This document shows, in pieces, positions 1 through 7,047 of a stretch of 11,894 bases of DNA; the stretch's first letter is position 1, and every line of letters begins with the position of its first letter. The DNA comes from Acetobacteraceae bacterium (GTDB lineage: Bacteria > Pseudomonadota > Alphaproteobacteria > Acetobacterales > Acetobacteraceae). Under the pieces are notes generated by a model. It was not told where the DNA came from. It was given only the letters and a program-made list of their open reading frames with translations, and did no database searches. The stretch is from positions 7,929-19,822 of the forward strand of contig DNXO01000004.1 of assembly GCA_003506895.1 (NCBI GenBank), read 5' to 3'. The position numbers and the translations under genes are program-made.

Positions 1-27
1 AGGCCCGCCATCCACGCCTTTTCCCGG
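1..27. repeat. Partial REP-like palindromic repeat, cut by window edge
   Basis: The first 27 bases are identical, in the same orientation, to 11868-11894. Bases 1-16 are the right half of the 31-base palindromic unit seen whole at 11853-11883, and bases 17-27 (ccttttcccgg) are a shared flank. Bases 3-16 are also the exact reverse complement of 43-56, so this half-unit and the next unit are arranged tail to tail. Such GC-rich extragenic palindromes are common in alphaproteobacterial genomes. The left half lies outside the window. Confidence 0.85.
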
Positions 28-42
28 ACCAGCACTGCAAGT

Positions 43-73
43 CGTGGATGGCGGGCGCAGGCCCGCCATGACG
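43..73 (-). repeat. REP-like palindromic repeat, complete unit
   Basis: This 31-base unit contains a perfect 9-bp hairpin, atggcgggc (48-56) against gcccgccat (61-69), with loop gcag. It is the inverted counterpart of the unit at 11853-11883 and differs from it only in the loop. Together with bases 1-16 it forms a paired, BIME-like arrangement with 26 bases between the arms. It lies about 65 bp downstream of the stop codon of the YjgR-like gene and could act as a transcript-end structure, but that role is inferred. Confidence 0.85.
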
Positions 74-137
74 AGGAGAGGCCGACGGCTTCCGTCAAAC
101 GATTCGTTTATTTCGCCGCGTATCCTTGGGTCAGGCG

Positions 138-1721
138 TCAGCCCTTCAATAAGGACCCCAGCAGCCCGCGCACGAGCGACCGCCCTATCGTGGTGCCCAC
201 TTGCCCGCCGACGCTGCGCACCACCGATTTCGCCAGCGCCTCGGCCACCCCCTGGCGGCGTCCGTCGCCGATCAGAAGCTGCGCCAGCATGCCGCCGCCC
301 CCTTGTCGGGTCTGGGGAGTCTGAGGCGGGGCCGGACGGCGTGCCGGCGCACGCGGCTCGACGCCCGGCCGGGCCATATTTCCCCATGGATTGCCGCCTT
401 GCACCTCCGCCGCCGGCGCTTCCTCCATGTCCCTCGCCGGCGTCGCCGTCCGGCCCTGAAGCCGCTCATAGGCGGACTCGCGATCCACTTCGGTGTCGTA
501 TTTCCCAGCCAGCGGGCTGGTACGCACGATCTCGGCCCGTTCCTGATCGGTGATGCCGCCCATTCGGCTGCGCGGCGGGCAGATCCGGGCGCGGTCCACC
601 ACCCCGGGCACCCCGTCCGCCTCCAGCATCGAGACCAGGGCCTCGCCGACCGCCAGCTCGCTGATCGCCGTTTCGGTGCTGAAGCGCGGATTGGCGCGGA
701 ATGTGGTGGCGGCGACGCGCACCGCCTTCTGATCGGCCGGGGTAAAGGCACGCAGCGCATGCTGCACCCGGTTGCCGAGCTGGCCGAGCACGGTCGATGG
801 CAGGTCCATCGGATTCTGGGTGACGAAATAGATGCCCACGCCCTTGGAGCGGATCAGCCGCACGACCTGCTCGATCTTTTCCACCAGCGCGCGCGGCGCA
901 TCGTCGAACAACAGGTGCGCTTCGTCGAAGAAGAACACCAGCCGCGGGCGGTCCAGATCGCCCACCTCGGGCAGATGCTCGAACAGCTCCGACAGCAGCC
1001 ACAACAGGAAGGTCGCATACAGGCGCGGGGAGGTAATCAGCGCGTCGGCCACCAGCACGTTCACCGCGCCGCGCCCATCCGGCGTGGTTAGCATCAGGTC
1101 GTCCAGCGCCAGCGCGGGCTCGCCGAAGATGCGGGCGCCACCGTCCTGCTCCAGCGTCAGCAGCCGGCGCTGGATGGTCGCCACGGTGGCTTTGCTGACC
1201 TGACCATAGACGGTGCCCAGACCCTCGGCCCGTTCGCCCACATGACCCAGGATGGCGCGTAAATCCTTGAAATCCAGCAGCAGCAACCCTTCGTCGTCGG
1301 CGAGCGCGAAGGCGATCGCCATCACGCCAGACTGCGCGTCGTTCAGATCAAGCATGCGCGACAGCAGCAGAGGCCCCATTTCCGCCACCGTGGCGCGGAT
1401 CGGGTGGCCCTTCTTGCCATACAGGTCCCAGAAAACAACGGGCGCCGCCTGATAGGCATAGTCAACCGCACCCAGTTCGGCGGCCCGCTTCGCCAGCTTC
1501 GGGTTGGGCGCGCCGGGCTGGCTGATGCCGGCCAGGTCGCCTTTGACATCGGCGCAGAACACCGGCACCCCGGCGCGCGAGAACCCCTCGGCGAGAACCT
1601 GGAGGGTGATCGTCTTGCCGGTTCCGGTGGCCCCGGCAATCAGCCCGTGCCGGTTCGCCAACGGCAGGTGCAGCAATTGCTCCCGTTCGCCCCTTCCGAC
1701 CAGAATGTCCGCCGTGCCCAT
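138..1721 (-). CDS. yjgR: YjgR/DUF853 family HerA-like ATPase
   Basis: This 527-residue protein resembles the E. coli YjgR/DUF853 family (about 500 residues), which belongs to the HerA/FtsK-like P-loop ATPases. Its physiological role is not established. Walker A is GATGTGKT at residues 30-37, followed by the typical CADVKGDLAG segment near 56-65. Walker B is LVFFFDEAHLLF at 261-272, with D266 and E267 as the likely Mg-binding and catalytic acids. TQNPMDLP follows at 301-308, and LGNRVQHALRAFTP at 313-327 is typical of the family. The tail from about 430 to 478 is rich in Ala, Pro and Gly and probably disordered, followed by a short amphipathic C-terminus. The ATG start is supported by GGGAGG six bases upstream (minus-strand bases 1733-1728). 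A 129-bp gap separates it from ydbL, so it may have its own promoter. Family membership is firm; function is open. Confidence 0.93.
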   Translation of the reverse strand: MGTADILVGRGEREQLLHLPLANRHGLIAGATGTGKTITLQVLAEGFSRAGVPVFCADVKGDLAGISQPGAPNPKLAKRAAELGAVDYAYQAAPVVFWDLYGKKGHPIRATVAEMGPLLLSRMLDLNDAQSGVMAIAFALADDEGLLLLDFKDLRAILGHVGERAEGLGTVYGQVSKATVATIQRRLLTLEQDGGARIFGEPALALDDLMLTTPDGRGAVNVLVADALITSPRLYATFLLWLLSELFEHLPEVGDLDRPRLVFFFDEAHLLFDDAPRALVEKIEQVVRLIRSKGVGIYFVTQNPMDLPSTVLGQLGNRVQHALRAFTPADQKAVRVAATTFRANPRFSTETAISELAVGEALVSMLEADGVPGVVDRARICPPRSRMGGITDQERAEIVRTSPLAGKYDTEVDRESAYERLQGRTATPARDMEEAPAAEVQGGNPWGNMARPGVEPRAPARRPAPPQTPQTRQGGGGMLAQLLIGDGRRQGVAEALAKSVVRSVGGQVGTTIGRSLVRGLLGSLLKG

Positions 1722-1850
1722 TGCCCGCCTCCCGCCGCTTCACACCTACCCAGCGACGGATGACCTTCACCCAGAATCAGACTTTCGGCACTTCAACATC
1801 CCGGGTTCTCGCCGGCCGGTGAGGCGCATGCGGGCTGCCCGAGGCGCCGG

Positions 1851-2246
1851 CTATTTCTGACTCCATTGGCCCGTGTCCGACAGGAACCAGGTCTTCGGCG
1901 GCGCGGTCTTCAGGATCTCCAATGCGTAAATCCTGCCGACAGCATCGACGGAGATCTTGTCGTTCTGCGCGCGTTGCACATAAACGGCGCGGCGTTCGGC
2001 ATTGACCTGGGCGACAAGTGCCGCGACCTCCGGTGAGGCTGCACCTCGTACCACCGCGAAGCCGTCGTAACGCTCGCCGACGGTTCCGGCGGCGCGCGGG
2101 CCATCAAGGAGCCGGGATTGGGCCCTCGCTCCGGCGAATGGGCCAATGGCGAGAATGCCGGCGCCCGCGAGCATCACGCCGACAAAGCCCCGCCGGGTCG
2201 GCGGACGGGCGGCGCCCATCTCAAAAGATCGGTTTGGTTTCAACAT
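1851..2246 (-). CDS. ydbL: YdbL family periplasmic protein (DUF1318)
   Basis: The mature part matches the YdbL/DUF1318 family. It has YDGFAVVRG near residues 60-68, VNAERRAVYVQRA at 81-93, VDAVGRIYALEILK at 100-113 and the terminal TWFLSDTGQWSQK. The N-terminus carries a twin-arginine-like signal, TRRGFV at 17-22, then a hydrophobic stretch and GARA before a probable cleavage after A42. In E. coli, YdbL is a periplasmic partner that modulates the YdbH-YnbE complex. I chose the ATG at 2246 (131 residues) because an AAGG lies 9 bases upstream and it includes the whole export signal; the next ATG, at 2219, has poorer ribosome-binding context. The gene overlaps the end of ynbE by 26 bases, which indicates cotranscription and probable translational coupling. 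The longer frame up to 2372 lies within ynbE coding sequence and is rejected as the start. Confidence 0.9.
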   Translation of the reverse strand: MLKPNRSFEMGAARPPTRRGFVGVMLAGAGILAIGPFAGARAQSRLLDGPRAAGTVGERYDGFAVVRGAASPEVAALVAQVNAERRAVYVQRAQNDKISVDAVGRIYALEILKTAPPKTWFLSDTGQWSQK

Positions 2247-2418
2247 CTTGTTTCGCCTTCTCTTCAACCCGAAGGCGCACATCCGCATCGAGCTTGATAT
2301 TGAGATTAATGGTGATCGGCTCCGTTGGCGCCTGCAATTGCACGGTCGGCGAACAGGCAGCCGCAAGAGCAATAAGCGGTGCCAGCGGCGGTAAGTTCAG
2401 CAGCCATCGAACACTCAT
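2221..2418 (-). CDS. ynbE: YnbE-like outer-membrane lipoprotein
   Basis: This 65-residue protein has a short lipoprotein signal ending in LAAAC, with the acylated cysteine at C22. The rest reads as a short beta-rich segment (EPITINLNIKLDADV, about 33-47) typical of the YnbE lipoprotein family. In E. coli, YnbE sits in the outer membrane and is proposed to extend the beta-structure of YdbH to bridge the periplasm. The start ATG overlaps the ydbH stop as ATGA (2418-2415), and the 3' end overlaps ydbL, so the three genes form one tightly coupled unit. The lipobox has Ala rather than Leu at -3, which is acceptable but not ideal. Identity rests on the motif, size and the conserved ydbH-ynbE-ydbL order. 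Confidence 0.9.
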   Translation of the reverse strand: MSVRWLLNLPPLAPLIALAAACSPTVQLQAPTEPITINLNIKLDADVRLRVEEKAKQDVETKPIF

Positions 2419-4247
2419 TGTTGCGTACTCCCTGTGGTTCGCCGCAACAATTCCTGCGTAACCGCCATGCTTCTCAAAACGAGATCAATCAACCGATCGA
2501 ATTTGCTTTCCAACATGATATTGAGATTGAAAGCGCGTCCATCAAGGACCGCCGGGTTGCGGCCTTGCAGCCGAAGGGTGATCGTGCCGTCGCCGGTAGG
2601 ACTTTCAGCAAGGTCCATGGCCAAAGTATCATAGTGAAAATCCGCCAGCGCTTGAAGCGCCAGACCCATCGACTCGCCCGCCTCGGTGATCTGCTTCGGT
2701 AACACATCGCTTCTGAGCTGGAGCACACCAGGTCCGCTCGCGGCGAGCTTTCCCTGGCGAATGACGACCTTTCCGCTGGAAACCGCCAAGGGGATGGCGC
2801 CGTCAACGCGGCCCGCCCCACTGAGGCCGTCGATGTTGATGATCTTAAAAACCGTGGCGAGATCGATTTGCCGGAGGCCGATGACCGTTTCGAAATTGGG
2901 CCGCGTGGGGTCGATGACAAAGGGCGACGCCGTCATCTGGCCACCGACAAAGTCCATCCGCATGCTTTCGACGCTCATCGCGGGCTTCGGCAGGAGATGA
3001 AAGATCAACGTCGCATTGCTGGGGACCATGCCGCCGGCTTCCACGGTCCCGTTCAGCACTTGGCCGGGCGCCGTCGCGACAGGCCAAAGCCCAGTCAATT
3101 TGATGTCACCGTGGATCTTGCTCAGCCGCGCGCCCTCCGGTGCGTAGGCGACGTCGGCCAGCCGCAGAATAAGGGCAGGCGACAGGGTGGCGCCGCGCCA
3201 GGTCACGGCCCCCGAGAGCGCCGCCGAACCAGTCAAACCGGACAGAGCGTTACCGATGGCGGGAAATAAATCTTGGGGTTGCAGTCCGCCAACCCTGAAG
3301 ACGACTGGCGCGACCGTGACGCTGGACCGCCCAATACCTGAAGCGCGGTCATGGCGGCCTTCCGCGTCCAGGTTGATCTTGCCCTTGCCGCCGGGGGCCT
3401 CCCCTATGGCATGGGCCGCAAAATCTATCTGCGCACCTTTCATCGTTGCATCGCCGCTGATGCGGAGCGGCACGAGGGACGGCGGCGACAGCGTACTATT
3501 GACGATCCCGGAATCAATCTTCGCCATGAGTTGATCGGCCCGCCACAGTATTTCGCCCCCGAGGTCGTCCACCGTCCACGGCATGTCCTTCGGCTGAACC
3601 GTCAACTTATCGAAACCAAGCCGCAATCCGCCGCCGTCCGGCGATGACAGTGCGAGCTCCGGCGCGACGATGTGCATCGTTTGATTCGCTCCGGCGACCG
3701 GCACCGTGAGGTCAACCGTGAACGAGGCTTTTCGGATGTCTGCTCCAGAGAGAGCAAGATCAGTCGAAAACGTCGCCTCCAGCGAGCCTGTTGGGCCGTC
3801 GAATGCGACATGCGCCTCGACGATCCTGATCGCGTTGAGCCGCAAGCCGCCGATCGGGGACCCTCCCGCGGGCGACGTGGCGAAACGCAATGGGACGCCA
3901 CCGACCGTAATGTCACCCCCGGCAGCGGCCATTGTCGCCTGGAGGCCGGTGATCCCGGCCTCGTCCACGACGCCAGCAGCCAGTCGAAGGGGGTCATAGG
4001 CCAGGGTGAGGTCGGCAACCCGGATGGCTCCGCCGTAGAGGCTGATGTCGTGCGCCCGCAGTCCGAACAGGTCCAGGCGACTGACGGTCAGCCCCACGGG
4101 CCCCAGCCCGAACCGATCGAGCAGCCGGGTCGCCGCCATCCGCGACAGGTCGAGGCGGTCCGTCCAAAGCAAGGTCACACCTGCGACAAGGACCGCGCCG
4201 AGCGAAAACCCCGCGACCTTCCACGTCAGCCGACGGCGGCGGACCAA
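2415..4247 (-). CDS. ydbH: YdbH-like AsmA-family intermembrane protein
   Basis: This 610-residue protein has an Arg-rich N-terminus, one membrane segment at about residues 11-28, and a long periplasmic beta-rich region. The C-terminal part (GTITLRLQGRNPAVLDG and the following residues) resembles the YdbH C-terminal domain. E. coli YdbH is one of the AsmA-like proteins, with TamB and YhdP, implicated in phospholipid transport to the outer membrane, and it works with YnbE and YdbL. Both follow here in the same order. At 610 residues it is shorter than E. coli YdbH (about 880), so the periplasmic rod may be shorter. The start is TTG at 4247. An in-frame stop lies nine codons upstream, no ATG lies between, and later candidates would remove the membrane anchor. 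No clear Shine-Dalgarno sequence precedes it, so the start is the least certain part. Confidence 0.88.
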   Translation of the reverse strand: MVRRRRLTWKVAGFSLGAVLVAGVTLLWTDRLDLSRMAATRLLDRFGLGPVGLTVSRLDLFGLRAHDISLYGGAIRVADLTLAYDPLRLAAGVVDEAGITGLQATMAAAGGDITVGGVPLRFATSPAGGSPIGGLRLNAIRIVEAHVAFDGPTGSLEATFSTDLALSGADIRKASFTVDLTVPVAGANQTMHIVAPELALSSPDGGGLRLGFDKLTVQPKDMPWTVDDLGGEILWRADQLMAKIDSGIVNSTLSPPSLVPLRISGDATMKGAQIDFAAHAIGEAPGGKGKINLDAEGRHDRASGIGRSSVTVAPVVFRVGGLQPQDLFPAIGNALSGLTGSAALSGAVTWRGATLSPALILRLADVAYAPEGARLSKIHGDIKLTGLWPVATAPGQVLNGTVEAGGMVPSNATLIFHLLPKPAMSVESMRMDFVGGQMTASPFVIDPTRPNFETVIGLRQIDLATVFKIINIDGLSGAGRVDGAIPLAVSSGKVVIRQGKLAASGPGVLQLRSDVLPKQITEAGESMGLALQALADFHYDTLAMDLAESPTGDGTITLRLQGRNPAVLDGRAFNLNIMLESKFDRLIDLVLRSMAVTQELLRRTTGSTQQ

Positions 4248-4362
4248 GGGATTATCTGCGCCGATGGGAAGTCATCCTCGTCGTTTTCTGTCTCGGCATG
4301 GCGGGTCTTAACACGGATCACCGCAACCGGGGCAGGGGCTTGCCCGCACTTCAGCAGGCTGG

Positions 4363-4396
4363 CCCCGATATGCGACCAGGGTTCCCTGTATCGGGG
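4363..4396. repeat. Nested inverted repeat
   Basis: The outer arms CCCCGATA (4363-4370) and TATCGGGG (4389-4396) are perfect 8-bp complements. Inside, CAGGG (4377-4381) and CCCTG (4384-4388) pair around TT, leaving an unpaired 6-base bulge (4371-4376). It lies about 115-150 bp upstream of ydbH. It could be an operator, a terminator-like hairpin left from the decayed transporter region, or part of a mobile-element end. No T-run follows on either strand. Confidence 0.55.
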
Positions 4397-4448
4397 ACCG
4401 GCCACACGCGGAGCGCCTGAAGAATAGGCAAATGCCCAAGCTGCCACT

Positions 4449-4470
4449 GGTGATTACGTAGAGAATCACC
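4449..4470. repeat. 7-bp inverted repeat upstream of permease remnant
   Basis: GGTGATT (4449-4455) and AATCACC (4464-4470) are perfect complements separated by 8 bases. The repeat lies 15 bases before the ATG at 4486. The geometry would suit a dimeric regulator site, but the gene downstream is decayed, so any role is speculative. Confidence 0.4.
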
Positions 4471-4485
4471 GAATAAGGCGCCGTT

Positions 4486-4686
4486 ATGGCGCTGATAGCG
4501 ATTTCTAATTTGTCGCCGGCCCCGATTGCGATCGGCCTGTTTCTGCTCTGCACCGTGCCGTTCTGGACCTCGAACATCATCCGGATGATTTCCTGGCTGC
4601 CCTTGCTGGGCAAGCAGGGGGTCATCAACCAGGCACTGATGGTCACCGGTGTCATCGATCATCCGTTGCGGTTCCTGCTGTATTCA
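4486..4686 (+). pseudogene. Fragment of PotB-like ABC permease
   Basis: About 67 codons resemble the middle of spermidine/putrescine-type (PotB) ABC permeases: LFLLCTVPFWTSNIIRM, ISWLPLLGKQGVINQALM and VIDHPLRFLLYS. A full permease has about 290 residues. The N-terminal membrane segments and everything after the LLYS motif, including the EAA loop that contacts the ATPase, are missing. An in-frame TAA lies three codons before the ATG at 4486. After LLYS the frame loses similarity and runs on to 5022 as an out-of-frame reading of the ATPase fragment. The piece cannot make a working permease. It is the only decayed coding region in the window and lies opposite to the flanking minus-strand operons. 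The PotB-like subfamily call comes from motif recall, not a search. Confidence 0.75.
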
Positions 4687-5008
4687 TGTTCGCTCAAACG
4701 GGACGCTGAAGGTGGACGGCATCAATCTGCGCATCGAAGGAGGCAGCTATTGCTGCCTGCTGGGCCCCAGCGGCCGCGGCAAAACAACAGTGCTGCGCAT
4801 GATCGCCGGACACGAAGACCCGACCGACGGCGAGATCCTGATCGACGGCGCCGACGTCATCGGCCAGACGCCGCGCGCGCATGGCACCGCGATGATGTTT
4901 CAAAGCTACGCGCTGTTCCCGCATCTGTCGGTGCGAGACAACGTCGCCTTCAGCATGAGGGTGCGCGGCGTGCGCCGAGCGGAGCGCAATCGCGAAGCCA
5001 GCCGCGCC
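4685..5008 (+). pseudogene. Fragment of PotA-like ABC transporter ATPase
   Basis: In the frame through 4685, about 108 codons match the first part of PotA/FbpC-type ATPases. They contain Walker A as GPSGRGKTT (4763-4789), then TTVLRMIAG, DGEILIDGADVIG, AMMFQSYALFPHLSV (Q-loop Gln included) and DNVAFSMRVRGVRRAER. Similarity stops near 5008. The ABC signature (LSGGQ), Walker B, the H-loop and the C-terminal domain are absent, and so is the usual N-terminal start with its first beta-strand. The fragment joins the permease piece almost without spacer but in another reading frame, so a deletion or rearrangement probably fused two parts of a former polyamine-type transporter operon. The open frame continues to 5269 but is then antisense to aapP. 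It is non-functional as a transporter subunit. Confidence 0.8.
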
Positions 5009-5097
5009 GATGCCGCCGCTAAGCGGCGCATCGTCGTCAGCAGCCGATCCGCTTCGCTTCCGGTCAGAACGGCGGCCGCCTCACCATCCCCGCGCGC

Positions 5098-5116
5098 ATA
5101 CCAGCCGGGCTGGTAT
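5098..5116 (-). terminator. Hairpin at the 3' end of aapP
   Basis: ATACCAGCC (5098-5106) and GGCTGGTAT (5108-5116) form a perfect 9-bp inverted repeat around one base. It begins at the last base of the aapP stop codon. There is no T-run beyond it on the minus strand, so a classical intrinsic terminator is doubtful. It may protect the mRNA 3' end or help Rho-dependent release. Confidence 0.4.
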
Positions 5117-5892
5117 CAGTGCCCCCTGAGTATTTGGCTCAGGAACAGTTTCAGGCGATCCGTCCGCGGGCTTTCGAACAGTTCGTTTGGCGGCCCGCTC
5201 TCGACGATCTCGCCGCGGTCCATGAACACCACCCGGTGGGCGACCTGGCGCGCGAAACCCATTTCGTGAGTCACGCAGACCATGGTCATGCCGGTGTCGG
5301 CCAGCCCGATCATGGTGTCCAGCACCTCCTTGATCATTTCTGGATCGAGCGCGCTGGTCGGCTCATCGAACAGCATGATCTTCGGCTTCATGCACAGCGC
5401 CCGGGCGATCGCGACGCGCTGCTGCTGGCCGCCGGACAACTGCCCCGGATACTTCTTCGCCTGTTCGGGAATCTTGACGCGTTCCAGGTAGCTCATCGCG
5501 AGCTCTTCCGCCTCGGCCTTGGGCATTTTCCGCACCCAGATCGGCGCCAGGGTGCAGTTTTCAAGGATCGTCAGATGCGGGAACAGGTTGAACGACTGGA
5601 ACACCATGCCGACGTCACGGCGAATGGTGTCCAGCGCGCGCAGATCGTCGGTCAGTTCGGTGCCGTCAACGACGATCTTGCCTTCCTGATGCGTCTCCAG
5701 CCGGTTGATGCAACGGATCATGGTGGACTTGCCGGACCCCGACGGGCCGCACACGACGACTCGTTCTTTCTCGGCCACGGTCAACGACACGTCGCGCAGC
5801 ACGTGCATCGCGCCGTACCATTTGTTGACCTTGTCCAGCACGATGGCGGGTGGGCCTGCCAATGTCTGGCTCCCAGATTGCGTCTGACTCAT
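5116..5892 (-). CDS. aapP: Amino-acid ABC transporter ATPase (AapP/BztD type)
   Basis: This 258-residue ATPase powers import of L-amino acids from the cytoplasmic side of the permease pair. All nucleotide-binding motifs are intact: Walker A GPSGSGKST at 49-57, Q-loop Q99 in MVFQSFNLFPHLT, signature LSGGQQQRV at 152-160, Walker B IMLFDE at 172-177, D-loop SALD at 180-183 and switch H209 in VTHEMGFA. The last motif and the DDLRALDTIRRDVGMVFQ segment are typical of the polar amino-acid (GlnQ/AapP/BztD) family. Neighbouring long permeases favour AapP over GlnQ. The ATG is preceded by GGAG six bases upstream, within the 11-bp gap after aapM. It is the last gene of the aapQMP operon. Confidence 0.94.
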   Translation of the reverse strand: MSQTQSGSQTLAGPPAIVLDKVNKWYGAMHVLRDVSLTVAEKERVVVCGPSGSGKSTMIRCINRLETHQEGKIVVDGTELTDDLRALDTIRRDVGMVFQSFNLFPHLTILENCTLAPIWVRKMPKAEAEELAMSYLERVKIPEQAKKYPGQLSGGQQQRVAIARALCMKPKIMLFDEPTSALDPEMIKEVLDTMIGLADTGMTMVCVTHEMGFARQVAHRVVFMDRGEIVESGPPNELFESPRTDRLKLFLSQILRGH

Positions 5893-5903
5893 TACGTTCT
5901 CCG

Positions 5904-7043
5904 TCAGCGTGCGCGGGAGCGGTTCAGATCGCGCTCCAGGCTTCGGCTGTATTTCGACATGGCAAAACAGAAGGCGATATAGATGACCGCGAGGCCGATA
6001 TAGACCTCGGTCGAAAAGCTTTGCCAGGGTGGGTCGCTCAGGGCGACCTTACCCATGGTCAGCAGGTCGAACAGGCCGATGATCAGCACCAGGCTGGTGT
6101 CCTTGAAGAAGCCGATGAAGGTGTTGACCAAGGGCGGGATCACCAGCCGCAAGGCCTGCGGCAGGATGATAAAGCCGGTCTTCTTCCAATAGGAAAGGCC
6201 CAATGCGTCGGCGGCTTCGGCCTGACCTTTCGGAAGCGCCTGCAGCCCGCCGCGAACCACCTCGGCCAGATACGCGGCGGCGAACAGGATGATGGCGATC
6301 TGGGCGCGCAGCAGTTTGTCGATGTTCAGGCCGGGCGGCATGAACAGCGGGAACATCACGCTGGCCATGAACAGGACCGAGATCAGCGGAACGCCCCGGA
6401 TCAACTCCACATAGACGACGCACAGCATCTTGACGGCGGGCATCTGCGTGGAGCGACGGCCAAGCGCGACCAGCACGGCGAGCGGGAAGGAGAACGCCAG
6501 CCCGAAGGTCGCCAGGATCAGGGTGATGGGCAGCCCGCCCCAGTAGTCCTCGGTGACCAGCGGCATACCCGCGAAGCCGCCCCACATCAGCGCGCCAACC
6601 GCGGTCAGCGTGCCGATCCAGATCAGAGCCAGTTCCTTGCGCCAGAAGCGGCGGATGCCGGATACGATATAAAGGCCGATGAACAACAGCACGACGATCG
6701 CTGGCCGCCACTGTTCCTCATACGGGTAACGGCCGAACAGGATCAGGCGGTATTTGTCGGCCAGCACGGCCCAGCAGGCGCCGACACCCTTGGCGTTCTG
6801 GCAGACGGCGGTGTTGGCGATGCCGGTTGGGCCGTACGGCACGGTCCAGATCGCATTGACCACCCCCCACTCCAACGCCGCGAACAGGATGCGAAGGATG
6901 ACGTAGCCCAGCGCCAGGGTAACGGCGGTGGACCACCACGACCCGAACAGATTGGCTCGTGCCCAGGCCCATGGGCCCGGGGCGGCGACTTTCTGCTGCT
7001 CGCGGGCTTCGGTCGGGACGTGTTCGGCGGTGATGTCGCTCAT
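5904..7043 (-). CDS. aapM: Amino-acid ABC transporter permease (AapM/BztC type)
   Basis: This 379-residue inner-membrane permease is one half of the translocation pore. The length and the periplasmic-side segment CWAVLADKYRLILFG (90-104), followed by EEQWRP (109-114), are characteristic of AapM rather than the shorter HisM/GltK type. Membrane segments lie near 40-57, 115-130, 138-155, 170-195, 205-230, 245-260, 305-328 and 345-362. The EAA loop that docks the ATPase is at about 261-298 (EVVRGGLQALPKG, then QAEAADALGLS, then ILPQALR). The stop of aapQ lies only 4 bp upstream, and a GGAG about 10 bases before the ATG serves as ribosome-binding site inside the end of aapQ. The N-terminal 30 residues are polar and cytoplasmic. 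Confidence 0.93.
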   Translation of the reverse strand: MSDITAEHVPTEAREQQKVAAPGPWAWARANLFGSWWSTAVTLALGYVILRILFAALEWGVVNAIWTVPYGPTGIANTAVCQNAKGVGACWAVLADKYRLILFGRYPYEEQWRPAIVVLLFIGLYIVSGIRRFWRKELALIWIGTLTAVGALMWGGFAGMPLVTEDYWGGLPITLILATFGLAFSFPLAVLVALGRRSTQMPAVKMLCVVYVELIRGVPLISVLFMASVMFPLFMPPGLNIDKLLRAQIAIILFAAAYLAEVVRGGLQALPKGQAEAADALGLSYWKKTGFIILPQALRLVIPPLVNTFIGFFKDTSLVLIIGLFDLLTMGKVALSDPPWQSFSTEVYIGLAVIYIAFCFAMSKYSRSLERDLNRSRAR

Positions 7044-7047
7044 GGGT

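Larger units (their letters stand above)
4248..4485. other. Intergenic spacer with inverted repeats, no gene seen
   Basis: This 238-bp spacer lies between the ydbH start and the permease remnant. Short open frames cross it on the minus strand (for example 4447-4226), but they have no family resemblance and one runs into ydbH in another frame, so I treat them as chance. It should contain the ydbH promoter, but I could not pick out a convincing -35/-10 pair. Two perfect inverted repeats within it are listed separately. Confidence 0.5.

Noticed and set aside
201..1091. Plus-strand open frame of 296 codons opposite the YjgR-like gene
   Set aside because: It is antisense to an intact P-loop ATPase with clear Walker motifs, has Arg/His-rich composition and no domain.
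4308..4662. Minus-strand open frames opposite the permease remnant
   Set aside because: Permease similarity is on the plus strand (PFWTSNIIRM). The minus frames show no recognisable motif and no clear ribosome-binding site.
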